Counted from the first letter of the stretch, positions 43,278-54,408 are shown. The stretch: DNA of 64,000 nt from Rahnella bonaserana (GCF_019049675.1 NZ_JAFMOW010000063.1:248001-312000); one strand, 5' to 3'. A program made the numbers and translations. The notes: a model not told the origin generated them from the letters alone.

Positions 43278-43586
43278 TTATTCAGCGTCATCGTTTTCCT
43301 GCTGCGGCTGTTGCGCAGATGGAGTACTACCTTGGTGATAATTGTTGGTGCTGCCCGAACCTGGATTATTGCTATGGTGTGACACCGGGCGGGAAGGCAC
43401 TACGGTGGAGATAGCGTGTTTATACACCATCTGGCTTACCGTATTTTTTAACAGAATGACAAACTGGTCAAAAGACTCAATCTGGCCTTGCAGCTTAATA
43501 CCATTCACCAAGTAAATAGAAACCGGAACACGTTCACGACGCAATGCGTTCAGGAACGGATCTTGCAAAGATTGCCCCTTAGCCAT
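43278..43586 (-). CDS. hfq: RNA chaperone Hfq
   Basis: 102-residue hexameric RNA chaperone that pairs small RNAs with mRNAs. Sm1 motif (about 20-55, [27 protein letters not shown]) and Sm2 with [12 protein letters not shown] are intact; proximal-face residues Q8, D9, F42, Y55, K56 and H57 are present. The disordered tail ([27 protein letters not shown]) ends in the acidic ENDDAE. Gene order miaA-hfq-hflX is standard. Confidence 0.98.
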   Translation of the reverse strand: MAKGQSLQDPFLNALRRERVPVSIYLVNGIKLQGQIESFDQFVILLKNTVSQMVYKHAISTVVPSRPVSHHSNNPGSGSTNNYHQGSTPSAQQPQQENDDAE

Positions 43587-43700
43587 TCTATCTTTTCCTT
43601 ATTAGTTTGTTGTTTGTAACTTTGAGCCTATCGGCTCGAAAATAAATCACATAAAAAATTTGCGCGCTGAGTACTCATCAATTGTACACAATCACCCAAC

Positions 43701-44642
43701 CTATGCACTAACAACCTGAATTACACGGTTTAAGGCCTCTTCTGGCTTCTCAGAATCGAGCCATTCGACACCCTCCCAACCTCGCAACCAGGTCATCTGA
43801 CGTTTGGCCAGCTGTCGTGTCGCGCAAACACCACGATAAACCATTTCATCGTAATCGAATTCACCAGACAAATATGACCACATCTGGCGATAGCCTACAC
43901 AGCGAATAGAAGGCAAATCGGTATGCAAATCGCCCCGAGCTATCAGCGTTCTGACTTCATCTTCAAAACCATTGGACAACATCTGACTAAAACGTTCCTC
44001 GATCCGCGTATGTAATAATTCACGACGGGTCGGGGCAATCGCAAACTGATGAACACGATAGGGCAATGTTTCACCCGAAATTTTAGTCAGTTCCGTTAAA
44101 GTTTTACCCGAAATAAAAAAAACTTCCAGTGCTCTGGACAGTCTCTGCGGATCATTCGGATGAATTCGCATTGCCGCCACCGGATCTATCTCGCGCAATT
44201 GGTCATGAAGTGCTTCCCAACCCTGCTCTGCCGCCTGCTTTTCGATACGTTCGCGAACCTCAGGATCAGCCGGTGGCAGCGGGGAAAGTCCTTCAAGCAA
44301 TGCCTTGAAATAAAGCATAGTCCCACCTACCAATAACGGGATCTTATTGCGTGAGGTTATTTCAGCCATTTCGCGTAATGCATCGCGACGAAAGTCTGCC
44401 GCGGAATAAGCCTCGGCCGGATCCAGAATGTCGATCAGCCGGTGCGGCGCCTGCGCCAGCTCTTCCGCCGTTGGTTTGGCTGTGCCGATGTCCATTCCGC
44501 GATAAATTAAAGCAGAGTCCACGCTGACTAACTCAACGGGGAGATGGTTCATCAGTGACATCGCCAGTGCCGTTTTACCGGATGCGGTCGGCCCCATAAT
44601 AAAAATTGCCGGGGGAAGTGCGTTGTTTTCAGAGTCAGTCAT
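43701..44642 (-). CDS. miaA: tRNA dimethylallyltransferase
   Basis: Adds an isopentenyl group to A37 of tRNAs reading UNN codons. 313 residues (E. coli 316). P-loop [11 protein letters not shown] at about 16-26, [18 protein letters not shown], and [15 protein letters not shown] are present; [14 protein letters not shown] is the tRNA-binding region. Start [10 protein letters not shown] overlaps the mutL stop by eight bases, so the genes are translationally linked. Eleven further upstream codons are open but lie within mutL. Confidence 0.97.
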   Translation of the reverse strand: MTDSENNALPPAIFIMGPTASGKTALAMSLMNHLPVELVSVDSALIYRGMDIGTAKPTAEELAQAPHRLIDILDPAEAYSAADFRRDALREMAEITSRNKIPLLVGGTMLYFKALLEGLSPLPPADPEVRERIEKQAAEQGWEALHDQLREIDPVAAMRIHPNDPQRLSRALEVFFISGKTLTELTKISGETLPYRVHQFAIAPTRRELLHTRIEERFSQMLSNGFEDEVRTLIARGDLHTDLPSIRCVGYRQMWSYLSGEFDYDEMVYRGVCATRQLAKRQMTWLRGWEGVEWLDSEKPEEALNRVIQVVSA

Positions 44643-46608
44643 GCTTAAAAGCCGCCAGCGCGGGCTGTAAATCAAGAGGTTGCAGAAGTCCGGACGGAGG
44701 CGATTTCACCAGGTGCGGGCAAAGACGTTCAACATCCGTGAGTAGTTGTATGGCTTGTGAAATCGTCCATACCTCGTGCTCGCAGCCACAGTGGCGGGCA
44801 AACCACATGGCTACCGCATCAGAAGTCACCTCCTGCTGAACAGCAAGGTAACCTAACAGATCAGGTATCAACTTTTGTAAATTTTGTTGGCGTAATGGTA
44901 AAGGTACCGCGCGAACCGTCACACGATGCGACTCATTGAGCATTTCTAAACCAAAATGTTGTAATATCGCCTGATGCCGCGCCATGACAGCGGCCTCATC
45001 CTTACTCACATTCAGTTTTAGCGGAATCAAAAGCGGCTGCGGACGTAATCCTTCTTCCGGCGGTGTCAGCTGCGCCCATTTCAGCCAGCGATCGGCCACC
45101 GGCAACGACAGCAGCACCAGTTGTTTGCCGCGCTCAAGCAACGCGTATTCCGCCGAACAAACCGTCAGCACACGTCCGAAACTCTGGCTGTGCGATTCCA
45201 GCGCCGGTTCAGCCAGTGTACGAGCCGCAGAAGCGGCAGACTTAGCGGGCTGTGCCACGACCGGCGGGGATTCCTGTAAAGAAAATGACTCCGGCGCAAG
45301 CTGCAATAAACGGCCGTAAGCCTTGCTTTCCGAAGGATTGTAAGCCGGTTCATTGCTGCGAAAAGCCGGTTCCCGTGGCTGGCTGGCACGTGCTGTTTCA
45401 GGAAACACATTTTCACGCGACGCACTGTTTTCACGAGGCAAAGTGTTTTCACGAGGCATAGTGTTTTCACGAGACAAAGTGTTTTCACGTGCTGGCGATG
45501 TTTTTCTTTCCGCCGGTTGCGAGAAATGATTTCCGCCTGCGGCCTGACGGTTTTCCTGCTGCCAGCGCGGCGTGTCTTCCTGTAGCTGTGGATCATCCAG
45601 AACCGGTGCCCCCGCCTGCTGCAATACGGACATCACCGCCTGATAAATAAAATCATGTACCAGCCGCGACTGGTGGAAACGCACTTCATGTTTTGCCGGA
45701 TGCACATTCACATCCACCTGATGCGGATCGACATCCAGATAAAGTACATACGCGGGTTGCTGATCGTCTTTCAGCTGATCCTGATAGGCCTGACGGATCG
45801 CGTGATTAATCAGACGATCCTTCATCATACGATTATTCACATAACAATATTGCATGTCGGTCAGGTTGCGCGAACCCGCAGGATCCGCCACCCAGCCACG
45901 GATCGCCAAATCACCGTGACTCCATTCCACTTCCAGCGCATGTTCGACAAAGGTCGGGCTGCAAATACTTGCAAGACGGCGGGAGAACTGTGAAGGATCT
46001 TTAACAGCGCGATACTGGCGCATAAGCTTGCCGTTGTGGCTGAGATTGACGGAAACATCAAAGCGCGCCAGTGCAATCCGGCGGACAACTTCATCAATAT
46101 GGGTAAATTCGGTTTTCTCGGTGCGCATGAACTTACGGCGGGCGGGCGTGTTGTAGAACAAATCCAGCACTTCTACGGTCGAGCCCTGCGGATGCGCCGC
46201 CGGTTTGACCGTCACCGCCATGTCGCGCCCTTCGGCGTAAGCCTGCCAGGCTTCATTTTGTTCAGCCGTGCGCGACGTCAGGATAAGACGCGAGACCGAG
46301 CTGATACTCGCCAGCGCTTCGCCGCGGAATCCCAGACTCAGGATAGCTTCAAGATCGTCAAGACAGGTGATTTTACTGGTCGCATGACGCGCCAGCGCCA
46401 GTGCGAGATCGTCTTTGCCAATCCCGCAGCCATTGTCGCGAATGCGGATAAGCTTGGCACCGCCGCGATCGATATCAATATCGATTCGCGTTGCGCCGGC
46501 ATCAAGGCTGTTTTCCACCAGCTCTTTCACCACGGAAGCCGGCCTTTCGACAACTTCGCCCGCTGCTATCTGGTTAGCAAGTTGCGGCGGCAGTACCTTG
46601 ATCGGCAT
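44635..46608 (-). CDS. mutL: DNA mismatch repair protein MutL
   Basis: GHKL ATPase that couples MutS mismatch recognition to MutH and UvrD. 657 residues, longer than E. coli (615). N-terminal ATPase with [17 protein letters not shown] and [12 protein letters not shown]; transducer with [15 protein letters not shown]-terminal dimerisation domain from about 455. The disordered linker carries five hexapeptide repeats of the type LPRENT at about residues 373-400, encoded by 18-base tandem repeats at 45410-45489. No metal-binding DQHAxxE motif, as expected where MutH supplies the nuclease. Confidence 0.97.
   Translation of the reverse strand: MPIKVLPPQLANQIAAGEVVERPASVVKELVENSLDAGATRIDIDIDRGGAKLIRIRDNGCGIGKDDLALALARHATSKITCLDDLEAILSLGFRGEALASISSVSRLILTSRTAEQNEAWQAYAEGRDMAVTVKPAAHPQGSTVEVLDLFYNTPARRKFMRTEKTEFTHIDEVVRRIALARFDVSVNLSHNGKLMRQYRAVKDPSQFSRRLASICSPTFVEHALEVEWSHGDLAIRGWVADPAGSRNLTDMQYCYVNNRMMKDRLINHAIRQAYQDQLKDDQQPAYVLYLDVDPHQVDVNVHPAKHEVRFHQSRLVHDFIYQAVMSVLQQAGAPVLDDPQLQEDTPRWQQENRQAAGGNHFSQPAERKTSPARENTLSRENTMPRENTLPRENSASRENVFPETARASQPREPAFRSNEPAYNPSESKAYGRLLQLAPESFSLQESPPVVAQPAKSAASAARTLAEPALESHSQSFGRVLTVCSAEYALLERGKQLVLLSLPVADRWLKWAQLTPPEEGLRPQPLLIPLKLNVSKDEAAVMARHQAILQHFGLEMLNESHRVTVRAVPLPLRQQNLQKLIPDLLGYLAVQQEVTSDAVAMWFARHCGCEHEVWTISQAIQLLTDVERLCPHLVKSPPSGLLQPLDLQPALAAFKHD
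45410..45489 (-). repeat. 18-base tandem repeat inside mutL
   Basis: TTTTCACG recurs at 45410, 45428, 45446, 45464 and 45482, exactly every 18 bases, with variable spacer bases between. In frame it encodes (xx)RENxx hexapeptides in the linker of MutL, so length changes preserve the reading frame. Confidence 0.95.
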
Positions 46609-46640
46609 AGCGGCTCCTGTGGCTGACGGTGATGAACCGC

Positions 46641-48386
46641 CTATGACTGTGGAATAGTTAAGGTTTGGCCGAGCTGTACCTCGCCAGACTTCATATGATT
46701 TGCGGTTTTGATGTCATTCATACTGACACCATATTTACTCGCAATTGCTGACAACGTATCACCGCGTTTCACCGTATGTTTCGACGGTTTCTTTGACGAT
46801 TTTGCCGTTGTACCTGAAGATGTGCGGGTGCCCGCAGGCACTTTCAATCGCTGGCCGACCCAGACACCGTCTTTTTTCAGTTTATTCAGATCACGCAGCG
46901 CCGCATTCGTCGTGCCGTAGCTGTTCGCGATGCCGGTCAGCGTTTCGCCGCGGGTCACTTTATGGATCTGCGTGGCACCGGCTGCACCGGCCGTCACTTC
47001 AATTGGTCCCGGCTGATTACTGGCTTTGGGGCTACTGTCTGCCGCCGCTGCTGATGAGGCCAGCAGCGGACGGTTTTCGACCTTTGGGCCGTTTTGTATC
47101 GGATGCGACTGGAAATAATTACGCAGACCGATGTGAATGGCCCTCGCAATTTTATCCTGGTACGCACTGCTGCCCAGCAGCCGCTCCTCAGTTGAGTTAC
47201 TGATAAAGCCGGTTTCCACCAGCAGGGAAGGAATATCCGGAGAACGTAATACGCCTAAACTGGCATGCTCCGGCTTCGCTTTATGCAATGAACCGACCGA
47301 ACGCAGTTCACGCAGAACGCGGGTCGCGACGTCATAACCGACACGCTGAGAATGACCGAACTGCAAATCGAGTACGGCCTGACTCAGATACGGATCGGAT
47401 GCGGTATTCGCCAGTACATCACCCGCACCACCGAGAAGCTCGGATTGCTTCTCGTGCTGCTCAAGCCAGTTACCCATTTCGCTGTTCGCGCGGCGGTTCG
47501 ACAACACCCAGACTGAGGCGCCACGTGCGCTGCGGCTTGGAGCAGCATCGGCGTGAATGGAAACCAGCACATTGGCGTTTTTCTTACGCGCCACGTCGGA
47601 ACGACCCATAACGGAAATAAAGTAATCACCGTCGCGGGTTAAGACCGGCTGGAACATCGGATCAGCATTCAGAATTGCCTGCAATTTACGTGCGATGGCA
47701 ATAGTGACGTTCTTTTCTTTAAGACCGCCCGCACCGATGGCACCGGGATCCTGCCCGCCGTGACCGGCATCAATCGCAACAATGATTCTGCTGTCGCTGG
47801 TGCTGACAGTTGAGGAACGCGAGTTATCAGGGGCGACGGAAGTGGAAACCACTTTGGTCTGATCGTTGGTAAACGGATTAGATTTCGACGACGGCGTGAC
47901 CATTCTGCCTGCATTTGGCGAAGGCGTATTGGTGGCGGTCACCACCGGCGCAGCACGGCGTGGTGCGGGCGCGGCGGCATTCATGGTCAGTACCACCGTG
48001 TACTGGCTGCCGTCTTTTTGTTTCGTCGCGTTAGTTCGGACTTTCTGATTCAGCTCAAACACCAGACGCTGGCTTTGCGCATTCGGCGGGGTACTGGCAC
48101 GCACACGCGTCACCAGATTCTGACCGTTGAAATTCAGCGGCAGGCCTTTCATCACGCCGTCCTGACGGATATCCATGACCACGCGCTCAGGGTTATGCAG
48201 CGGGAAAAAGGAGTAATCCGGTGAGCCGTCAAAGGTAATCGTGACTGTCGACTGCGTCTGGCCGTTGGAGACATTGATGTTTTTCATGCCCGCCGCAAAA
48301 ACCGGCGACGCCAGCACAGCAAACAGCATCAGCGCCGATAACGACATCGCCGCCGAAGTAAACAGAGAGGTAAAACGTGAGTTCAT
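46641..48386 (-). CDS. amiB: N-acetylmuramoyl-L-alanine amidase AmiB with LysM repeats
   Basis: Periplasmic amidase that cleaves septal peptidoglycan, activated by EnvC. 581 residues, against 445 in E. coli. Signal peptide 1-31 (ending SPVFA), AMIN domain about 34-140, amidase_3 about 205-430 with zinc/catalytic motifs [29 protein letters not shown] and [10 protein letters not shown]. Two LysM repeats follow ([38 protein letters not shown]). Start at 48386 preferred (AAGGA ten bases upstream) over a GTG at 48413. Eight bases after tsaE, operonic. Confidence 0.95.
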   Translation of the reverse strand: MNSRFTSLFTSAAMSLSALMLFAVLASPVFAAGMKNINVSNGQTQSTVTITFDGSPDYSFFPLHNPERVVMDIRQDGVMKGLPLNFNGQNLVTRVRASTPPNAQSQRLVFELNQKVRTNATKQKDGSQYTVVLTMNAAAPAPRRAAPVVTATNTPSPNAGRMVTPSSKSNPFTNDQTKVVSTSVAPDNSRSSTVSTSDSRIIVAIDAGHGGQDPGAIGAGGLKEKNVTIAIARKLQAILNADPMFQPVLTRDGDYFISVMGRSDVARKKNANVLVSIHADAAPSRSARGASVWVLSNRRANSEMGNWLEQHEKQSELLGGAGDVLANTASDPYLSQAVLDLQFGHSQRVGYDVATRVLRELRSVGSLHKAKPEHASLGVLRSPDIPSLLVETGFISNSTEERLLGSSAYQDKIARAIHIGLRNYFQSHPIQNGPKVENRPLLASSAAAADSSPKASNQPGPIEVTAGAAGATQIHKVTRGETLTGIANSYGTTNAALRDLNKLKKDGVWVGQRLKVPAGTRTSSGTTAKSSKKPSKHTVKRGDTLSAIASKYGVSMNDIKTANHMKSGEVQLGQTLTIPQS

Positions 48387-48393
48387 CGCGTGA

Positions 48394-48861
48394 TCATCCT
48401 TGCTGTTGAACACGATGCAGCAAATTTATGCCAGATTCAGAAACCGCCACCAGCTTCGCGGTGCGCCCCGTCTGGGAATAATCCAGCGTCAGTTCAATAT
48501 CCGGTTCGGGTAACACGCCAGCGCCCTGCTGCGGCCATTCCACCAGACAAATGGCATCCTGGGCGAAATAATCGCGGATCCCCATAAATTCCAGTTCTTC
48601 CGGATCAGCCAGGCGATATAAGTCAAAGTGATAGACGGCGATTTTTTCCAGCTGGTACGGCTCAACCAGCGTATAGGTCGGGCTTTTCACATTGCCCTGA
48701 TGCCCTAATGCCTGAAGAAATCCCCGGCTAAAGGTTGTTTTACCGGCTCCCAGATCGCCATAAAGATGGATAACCGTTGAGCCTTCGCAGGCTTTCGCCA
48801 GTGAAGCACCTAGTTGCAGCGTTGCCGCTTCGTCGGGTAGAGAGATATTAAGTTGATTCAT
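48394..48861 (-). CDS. tsaE: tRNA t6A biosynthesis ATPase TsaE
   Basis: Essential ATPase that supports the TsaBD complex in forming threonylcarbamoyladenosine at position 37 of ANN-decoding tRNAs. 155 residues (E. coli 153). Walker [14 protein letters not shown] at about 36-48; [10 protein letters not shown] and [22 protein letters not shown] are the family signatures. The stop overlaps the amiB leader by design: amiB starts eight bases further on. Starts ten bases after nnr. Confidence 0.97.
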   Translation of the reverse strand: MNQLNISLPDEAATLQLGASLAKACEGSTVIHLYGDLGAGKTTFSRGFLQALGHQGNVKSPTYTLVEPYQLEKIAVYHFDLYRLADPEELEFMGIRDYFAQDAICLVEWPQQGAGVLPEPDIELTLDYSQTGRTAKLVAVSESGINLLHRVQQQG

Positions 48862-48871
48862 TCAGTGATAT

Positions 48872-50386
48872 CTATTTCTTCAGGTCTGGATTAACTAACG
48901 GGGCAATCACCGCTAAAAGATCAGTTGCCAGCATACCGCGCGTTCCCTGCCGGTGGGCAATTTCATCTGCGGCAGCGCCATGAACAACGGAGCCCGCGCA
49001 GGCCGCATCATAACTATTCAGTTTCTGAGCCAGCAATCCGCCAATGATACCAGAAAGCACGTCGCCCATGCCGCCGGATGCCATACCGGCATTGCCGACA
49101 TCTGCCACCGCCATCTCGCCATGCTCACTGGCAATCAGCGTACCCGCACCTTTAAGCACCACCACACCGCCATAACGTGCCGTGATTTTCTGCGCCGAAA
49201 GTAAGCGGTCACTTTCAATTTCCTTCACGCTGCAGCCGAGTAAACGGGCCGCTTCGCCAGGATGAGGCGTCAGTACGCGATTTTGCCGTTTCCGTGGATT
49301 GATTGCCAGCAGGTTAAGCGCATCAGCGTCCCATAAAGCTGGTTTATCCCACTCTGCTGCGCGTTCTACCGCCTTTTTACCCCATTCCCTCTGGCCTAAA
49401 CCGGGGCCGATAACTAATACATCCGCCCATTTTAGCCCTTCATCGAGGGATTCTGCGGTCAGTTCCTGCACCATCAGCTCAGGTCTGGCCGTCAGTAAAG
49501 GACCGGAGTGCTCTTTGTGAGTGAGTACTCGCACCAGCCCGGCACCCGTGCGCAGCGCGGCTTCCGACGCCATACGGATAGCACCGGCAAAACCGGTATC
49601 GCCGCCCACCACCAGCAAACGCCCATGCTCACCTTTATGAGAGCACGGCCGGCGCGGAGGCAACCATGTGCTTAACTGCGTCGCATCCAGCCGTTGTAAC
49701 GTTGCCAGATGTCCACCCAGCCAGCTTTGCAGCCCAAGCGCATCACAATGTAATTTACCGGTGTAATCGCGGGCCTGTCCGGTCAGTAAACCGGGTTTCA
49801 GGGCGATGAAACTGACAGTGTGCGTGGCGTGTACTGCCTTTCCCGCTGTCTGGCCGGTTTGCGCATCAAGCCCCGAAGGAATATCCAGAGAGATCACAGG
49901 CAAAGATGCCGAATTAATGGCGTCAATCAGCCCGTCGTAAGGTGCGCGCGGCGCAGAAGATAAACCGGTGCCGAGCAAACCGTCGATAATCAGATCCACG
50001 TCCTGCGGCCATGCAGAATCAGCAAAATTGATCACTCCGCCACTTTTCAGCCAGCCCTGTCGCGCCGTTTCTGCTTCTTCAGGCAGCGGTTTGCACCCTT
50101 TCACCGCCAGCAGCGTCACGCGTATGCCTGCGCTTTTCGCCAGACGTGCCACTTCAAAACCGTCACCGCCGTTATTGCCGTGACCGCATAAAATCAGCCA
50201 GTGGCGCGTATGCGGAAACTCACTCTGCGCCAGTAAAAAAGCGGCCTTCGCCGCACGTTGCATCAGTGTAAACAGAGAAATCCCCGTTTCCTGCGCCGCC
50301 TGACGCTCAGCTTTTCGCAGCCAGTCAGCAGAAAACACGGAATGTGGTAAACTCGCCTCGTTTCGTTTTTCACGTTGGTTCGTCAT
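48872..50386 (-). CDS. nnr: Bifunctional NAD(P)HX epimerase / ADP-dependent dehydratase
   Basis: Repairs hydrated NAD(P)H. 504 residues (E. coli YjeF 515). N-terminal epimerase domain (about 15-220): GHGNNGGDGFEVARL, DGLLGTGLSSAPR, LDIPSGLDAQTG. C-terminal ribokinase-like dehydratase: GGDTGFAGAIRMASEAALRTGAGLV, DADALN, LTPHPGEAARLLG, VADVGNAGMASGGMGDVLSGIIG. Its ATG (50384-50386) overlaps the queG ATG on the opposite strand within one CATG, so the two divergent genes share their start codon bases. Confidence 0.96.
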   Translation of the reverse strand: MTNQREKRNEASLPHSVFSADWLRKAERQAAQETGISLFTLMQRAAKAAFLLAQSEFPHTRHWLILCGHGNNGGDGFEVARLAKSAGIRVTLLAVKGCKPLPEEAETARQGWLKSGGVINFADSAWPQDVDLIIDGLLGTGLSSAPRAPYDGLIDAINSASLPVISLDIPSGLDAQTGQTAGKAVHATHTVSFIALKPGLLTGQARDYTGKLHCDALGLQSWLGGHLATLQRLDATQLSTWLPPRRPCSHKGEHGRLLVVGGDTGFAGAIRMASEAALRTGAGLVRVLTHKEHSGPLLTARPELMVQELTAESLDEGLKWADVLVIGPGLGQREWGKKAVERAAEWDKPALWDADALNLLAINPRKRQNRVLTPHPGEAARLLGCSVKEIESDRLLSAQKITARYGGVVVLKGAGTLIASEHGEMAVADVGNAGMASGGMGDVLSGIIGGLLAQKLNSYDAACAGSVVHGAAADEIAHRQGTRGMLATDLLAVIAPLVNPDLKK

Positions 50387-51539
50387 GACACTCCCTCTCG
50401 ATCTCGTTCAACTGGCTCAACATATCAAGCAATGGGGCCAATCGCTAGGCTTCCAGCAGGTTGGCATCTGCGATACAGACTTATCTGTTGAAGAGCCCAA
50501 ACTGCAAGACTGGCTTGATAAACAATATCATGGCGAGATGGACTGGATGGCGCGCCATGGCATGTTACGTGCCCGTCCGCATGAATTACTGCCCGGCACG
50601 CTGCGGGTGATCAGCGTGCGCATGAACTATCTGCCCGCCAAAGCCGCCTTTGCTAAAACCCTGAATGACCCGCAGCTCGGTTATGTCAGCCGTTATGCCC
50701 TGGGACGCGACTATCACAAAGTCTTGCGGCAGCGCCTGAAGAAACTTGGCGATATGATCCAGGCACACTGCACGGAACACGCCGGTCAGACTGTCACCTT
50801 CCGCCCTTTTGTCGATTCTGCGCCGGTGATGGAACGCCCGCTGGCAGCAAAAGCCGGTCTTGGCTGGATTGGTAAACACTCACTTATTCTTAACCGTGAA
50901 TCCGGTTCATGGTTCTTTCTCGGCGAACTGCTGATTGATTTGCCGCTGCCCGTCGATCAGCCGCAGGAAGAAAAATGCGGTAAATGCGTGGCCTGTATCA
51001 CTACCTGTCCGACCGGTGCCATCGTCGCGCCTTATACCGTTGACGCGCGCCGCTGTATTTCCTATCTGACTATCGAACTGGAAGGGGCAATACCGGAAGA
51101 ATTCCGCCCGCTGATGGGCAACCGCATCTACGGCTGCGATGACTGTCAGCTGATCTGCCCCTGGAATCGTTATTCGCAACTGACTGATGAAGAAGATTTT
51201 AGCCCGCGCGCCGCACTCCATGCACCGGAACTGATTGCTTTGTTTGGCTGGACGGAAGAGAAGTTTCTACGCATTACGGAAGGTTCGCCGATACGGCGTA
51301 TCGGACATCTGCGCTGGCTGCGCAATATTGCGGTGGCGTTGGGTAATGCGCCCTACTCGCAGCAAGTGATGGATTCACTGCATTCTCGCGAAGGGGAAAA
51401 TGCGCTTCTGGATGAACATATCAGCTGGGCCATCGCGCAACAGGTAGAAAGAAGAAATGAACATCGTGTCGAAGTGCAAACACTGCAGCAGAAACGGCTG
51501 ATCCGCGCGGTGGAAAAAGGCCTGCCAAGGGATGCATAA
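50385..51539 (+). CDS. queG: Epoxyqueuosine reductase QueG
   Basis: Cobalamin-dependent enzyme for the last step of queuosine biosynthesis in tRNA. 384 residues (E. coli 379). Two [4Fe-4S] clusters are indicated by CGKCVACITTCPTGAI (about 200-215) and CDDCQLICPWN with an earlier CISYLTIELEGAIPEE. RPFVDSAPVMERPLAAKAGLGWIGKHSLI is the substrate region. No separate RBS region is available because the start codon overlaps that of nnr; its leader must lie inside the nnr coding region. Confidence 0.96.
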   Translation: MTLPLDLVQLAQHIKQWGQSLGFQQVGICDTDLSVEEPKLQDWLDKQYHGEMDWMARHGMLRARPHELLPGTLRVISVRMNYLPAKAAFAKTLNDPQLGYVSRYALGRDYHKVLRQRLKKLGDMIQAHCTEHAGQTVTFRPFVDSAPVMERPLAAKAGLGWIGKHSLILNRESGSWFFLGELLIDLPLPVDQPQEEKCGKCVACITTCPTGAIVAPYTVDARRCISYLTIELEGAIPEEFRPLMGNRIYGCDDCQLICPWNRYSQLTDEEDFSPRAALHAPELIALFGWTEEKFLRITEGSPIRRIGHLRWLRNIAVALGNAPYSQQVMDSLHSREGENALLDEHISWAIAQQVERRNEHRVEVQTLQQKRLIRAVEKGLPRDA

Positions 51540-51853
51540 CATTTCCCTGAAGACGCTAATCTGCATTGCATAATTTTCTGTGCATAAAAATAAAAATGCT
51601 TTGCCAATCAAGTGCAAAAAAAAGAGCAAGAGATCTTCATAACGTTTCGCTATAAATATATTTCGATATAAATCAGAAAGTTATGTTTTGGCAATATAGC
51701 AAGCGCAAAAAACAGACAGTGCAAAAAATCGACTAAACCTGTGGATAAGTCTGTTTAAGAAAATAATACAAAGCATGTAATGATTGTTTCATTTGCGCAT
51801 GAAATATGCACCAGAAAGGCATAAAGAAATGATTTTGTACTGAAGAAGAAAAT
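51540..51853. other. AT-rich gap downstream of queG and the tRNA cluster
   Basis: 314 AT-rich bases between the convergent ends of queG and the tRNA-Gly genes. T-rich tracts could terminate either unit, but no strong hairpin stands out. No gene seen. Confidence 0.5.
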
Positions 51854-51929
<76 letters not shown>

Positions 51930-51988
51930 ATTGAGAGGTCTGGCATTTGCTGTGCCATCATAAAAAAGATGTACAGACTTTGAAATTT

Positions 51989-52064
<76 letters not shown>

Positions 52065-52122
52065 GTCGCATGGCACTGCATTTTTTACGTCTTAAATCTT
52101 TAAATCTAACCACTTAAAAATT

Positions 52123-52198
<76 letters not shown>

Positions 52199-52516
52199 TC
52201 TGCGCACTCAACGAAATTCTTCATCGGTACGGGGTGCGCATTATACGAGAAATCCTTTTAGCCGCAAGCCCCTGAAAGCAAAAAAATGGATTTTTCGTTC
52301 AAGTGCCGATTAAACCATCAAACCGGTGAATTAATCAGCGAAACGCGGTGAATTCCTGTTCCACAGGCCTTTTTACACATTTTTAAAAAATTCTCCTGAA
52401 TCATTCGGGTTGCAGGAAGGCGGCAAACTCGTTCATCCCGATGAGCTGACATCGGTCAGTGAATCGGGTGAGAGAGAGTGCAGCCAACGCATCTGCAGCC
52501 TGAAGGATGACGGAGA
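52199..52516. other. tRNA-Gly to orn spacer
   Basis: 318 bases holding the tRNA promoter near 52250 and an ERIC element at about 52393-52519. Between them (52270-52390) nothing is recognised. Confidence 0.6.
52240..52267 (-). promoter_or_regulatory. Promoter of the tRNA-Gly cluster
   Basis: On the minus strand TTGCGG (52262-52267), 16 bases, TATAAT (52240-52245), followed by the GC-rich discriminator GCGCACCCC typical of stringently controlled stable-RNA promoters. About 40 bases before the first tRNA. Confidence 0.75.
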
Positions 52517-52519
52517 TTA
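52393..52519 (+). repeat. ERIC element, copy B (downstream of orn)
   Basis: About 125 bases matching copy A: GTTGCAGGAAGGCGG, ATCCCGATGAGCT, a central AGTGAATCGGGTGAG, and CCAACGCATCTGCAGC. It abuts the orn stop codon at 52517-52519, so the 3' end of the orn mRNA would carry the ERIC hairpin. Ends approximate. Confidence 0.85.
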
Positions 52520-53062
52520 AAGACTAATAAAGTGCTCGCGGTAGTACGCCAGTTCCGCGACCGATTCACGGATATCGTCCAGCGCCTGATGGGTATTCTG
52601 CTTCTTAAAGCCACTCAGCACTTCCGGTTTCCAGCGACGCGCCAGTTCTTTAAGCGTGCTGACGTCCAGATAGCGGTAATGGAAATACGCTTCCAGCTCC
52701 GGCATGTACTTAAACAGGAAACGTCTGTCCTGCCCGACGCTGTTGCCACAAATCGGCGATTTACCTGCCGGAACCCACTCACGCAGGAACTCGATGGTTT
52801 TCTGCTGCGCCGCATTGTCATCAAACGGGCTGGCTTTTACGCGTTCAACCAGACCGCTGCCGGTGTGCGTGCGTACATTCCAGTCGTCCATCAGCGCCAG
52901 CTGAGCGTCAGACTGATGCACCGCCATGACCGGGCCTTCTGCCAGAATATTCAGATGCGCGTCGGTCACCAGCGTGGCAATCTCAATAATACGGTCACGT
53001 TCAGGATCCAGACCGGTCATTTCCAGGTCGATCCAAATTAAGTTCGAGTCATTTGCAGCCAT
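52517..53062 (-). CDS. orn: Oligoribonuclease
   Basis: DEDDh 3'-5' exonuclease that degrades 2-5 nt RNAs, including pGpG from cyclic-di-GMP breakdown; essential in E. coli. 181 residues, identical length. Catalytic residues: D and E in [14 protein letters not shown] (about 10-23), [15 protein letters not shown], and the final [10 protein letters not shown] plus [18 protein letters not shown] with the catalytic His and Asp. Divergent from rsgA, as in E. coli. Confidence 0.98.
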   Translation of the reverse strand: MAANDSNLIWIDLEMTGLDPERDRIIEIATLVTDAHLNILAEGPVMAVHQSDAQLALMDDWNVRTHTGSGLVERVKASPFDDNAAQQKTIEFLREWVPAGKSPICGNSVGQDRRFLFKYMPELEAYFHYRYLDVSTLKELARRWKPEVLSGFKKQNTHQALDDIRESVAELAYYREHFISL

Positions 53063-53188
53063 GATGTGTCCTGTTACAAAGTAGAGAGTTGACGGAGATC
53101 TCCGTCATTCGGGCATTTAATATAAAATAGCTGGTATCATAGTCGTTTTGGTCGCACCGAGCGATTAAAGCCAGTTAAGTGAGGCGCA

Positions 53189-54226
53189 GTGACTAAGTCA
53201 AAACTGTCTAAAGGGCAACAACGTCGCGTTCAGACTAACCATCAGCGTCGTCTGACACAGACCGACAAACGGAAAGAGCTGGACGATTCTCTGCATGGCG
53301 AACCGCAGGACGGCGTTGTCATCAGCCGGTTCGGGATGCATGCGGACGTTGAAGCGGCCGACGGCAGCCAGCACCGTTGCAATATCCGCCGTACCATCCG
53401 TTCTCTGGTCACCGGTGACCGCGTTGTATGGCGCGCCGGGGAAAACACCAGCGTGAAAGGCATCGTCGAGGCGGTACACGAACGTACGTCCGTTCTGACA
53501 CGCCCTGATTTTTATGATGGCGTAAAACCCATCGCCGCGAACATTGACCAGATTGTCATTGTTTCCGCCATTCTGCCGGAACTGTCGCTCAATATTATTG
53601 ACCGTTATCTGGTGGCGTGTGAAACCGTTGAAGTTGAGCCGCTGATTGTGCTCAACAAAATCGATCTGCTCGACGACAAAGGTCGTAAATTCGTTCAGGG
53701 CATGATGGATATCTACCGCAATATCAATTATCGCGTACTCGAAGTATCGAGCCAGACCGGTGAAGGCATGCCGGAGTTTGAAAAGGCGCTGACCGACCGC
53801 ATCAGTATTTTCGCGGGTCAGTCGGGTGTGGGTAAATCGAGCCTGCTGAACGCCCTTCTGCCACCGGATGAAAAACAAATTCTGGTGAACGAAGTGTCTG
53901 ATAACTCAGGCCTGGGCCAGCATACCACCACCGCTGCGCGTCTGTATCACTTCCAGCATGGCGGCGATGTTATCGACTCGCCGGGCGTGCGTGAATTTGG
54001 TTTGTGGCACCTTGCGCCAGAGCAGATCACCCAGGGCTTTGTCGAATTCCGTCCTTTCCTCGGCTACTGCAAATTCCGCGACTGCAAACACGGCAGCGAT
54101 CCGGGCTGTGCCATCCGTGACGCCGTAGACCGGGGCGAAATTGCCGAAGAACGTTTCGACAACTACCACCGTATTCTGGAAAGCATGGAAGACGTAAAAA
54201 CGCGTAAAAACTTTGATGCGCTTTAA
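53189..54226 (+). CDS. rsgA: Small-subunit maturation GTPase RsgA
   Basis: Circularly permuted GTPase that checks late 30S assembly; its GTPase is stimulated by the small subunit. 345 residues (E. coli 350). N-terminal OB fold ([13 protein letters not shown]), G4 NKID near 150, then G1 [10 protein letters not shown] near 213-222, G3 DSPGVREFG, and a C-terminal zinc module [17 protein letters not shown] start with GTGAGGC upstream, as in E. coli. Separated from psd by about 180 bases. Confidence 0.97.
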   Translation: MTKSKLSKGQQRRVQTNHQRRLTQTDKRKELDDSLHGEPQDGVVISRFGMHADVEAADGSQHRCNIRRTIRSLVTGDRVVWRAGENTSVKGIVEAVHERTSVLTRPDFYDGVKPIAANIDQIVIVSAILPELSLNIIDRYLVACETVEVEPLIVLNKIDLLDDKGRKFVQGMMDIYRNINYRVLEVSSQTGEGMPEFEKALTDRISIFAGQSGVGKSSLLNALLPPDEKQILVNEVSDNSGLGQHTTTAARLYHFQHGGDVIDSPGVREFGLWHLAPEQITQGFVEFRPFLGYCKFRDCKHGSDPGCAIRDAVDRGEIAEERFDNYHRILESMEDVKTRKNFDAL

Positions 54227-54408
54227 TGCTAATTAATTGAATTAACATGTTAATGGCAAACGGGTGAAGTTAACGGAAGTTGAACCGTTGATTTCACCCC
54301 GTTACAATCCTCCGCCATACAACACTGCGTGACTCTGAACTGATTTCAGGGTTTCCTGCAAAATGGCCGGTTACGCCGGTCATTCATACCATCCAAGAGG
54401 TTTTCCCC

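Noticed and set aside
45410-45489. Regular 18-base repeats considered as a CRISPR-like array
   Set aside because: Units are too short, have no unique spacers and lie in frame within mutL.
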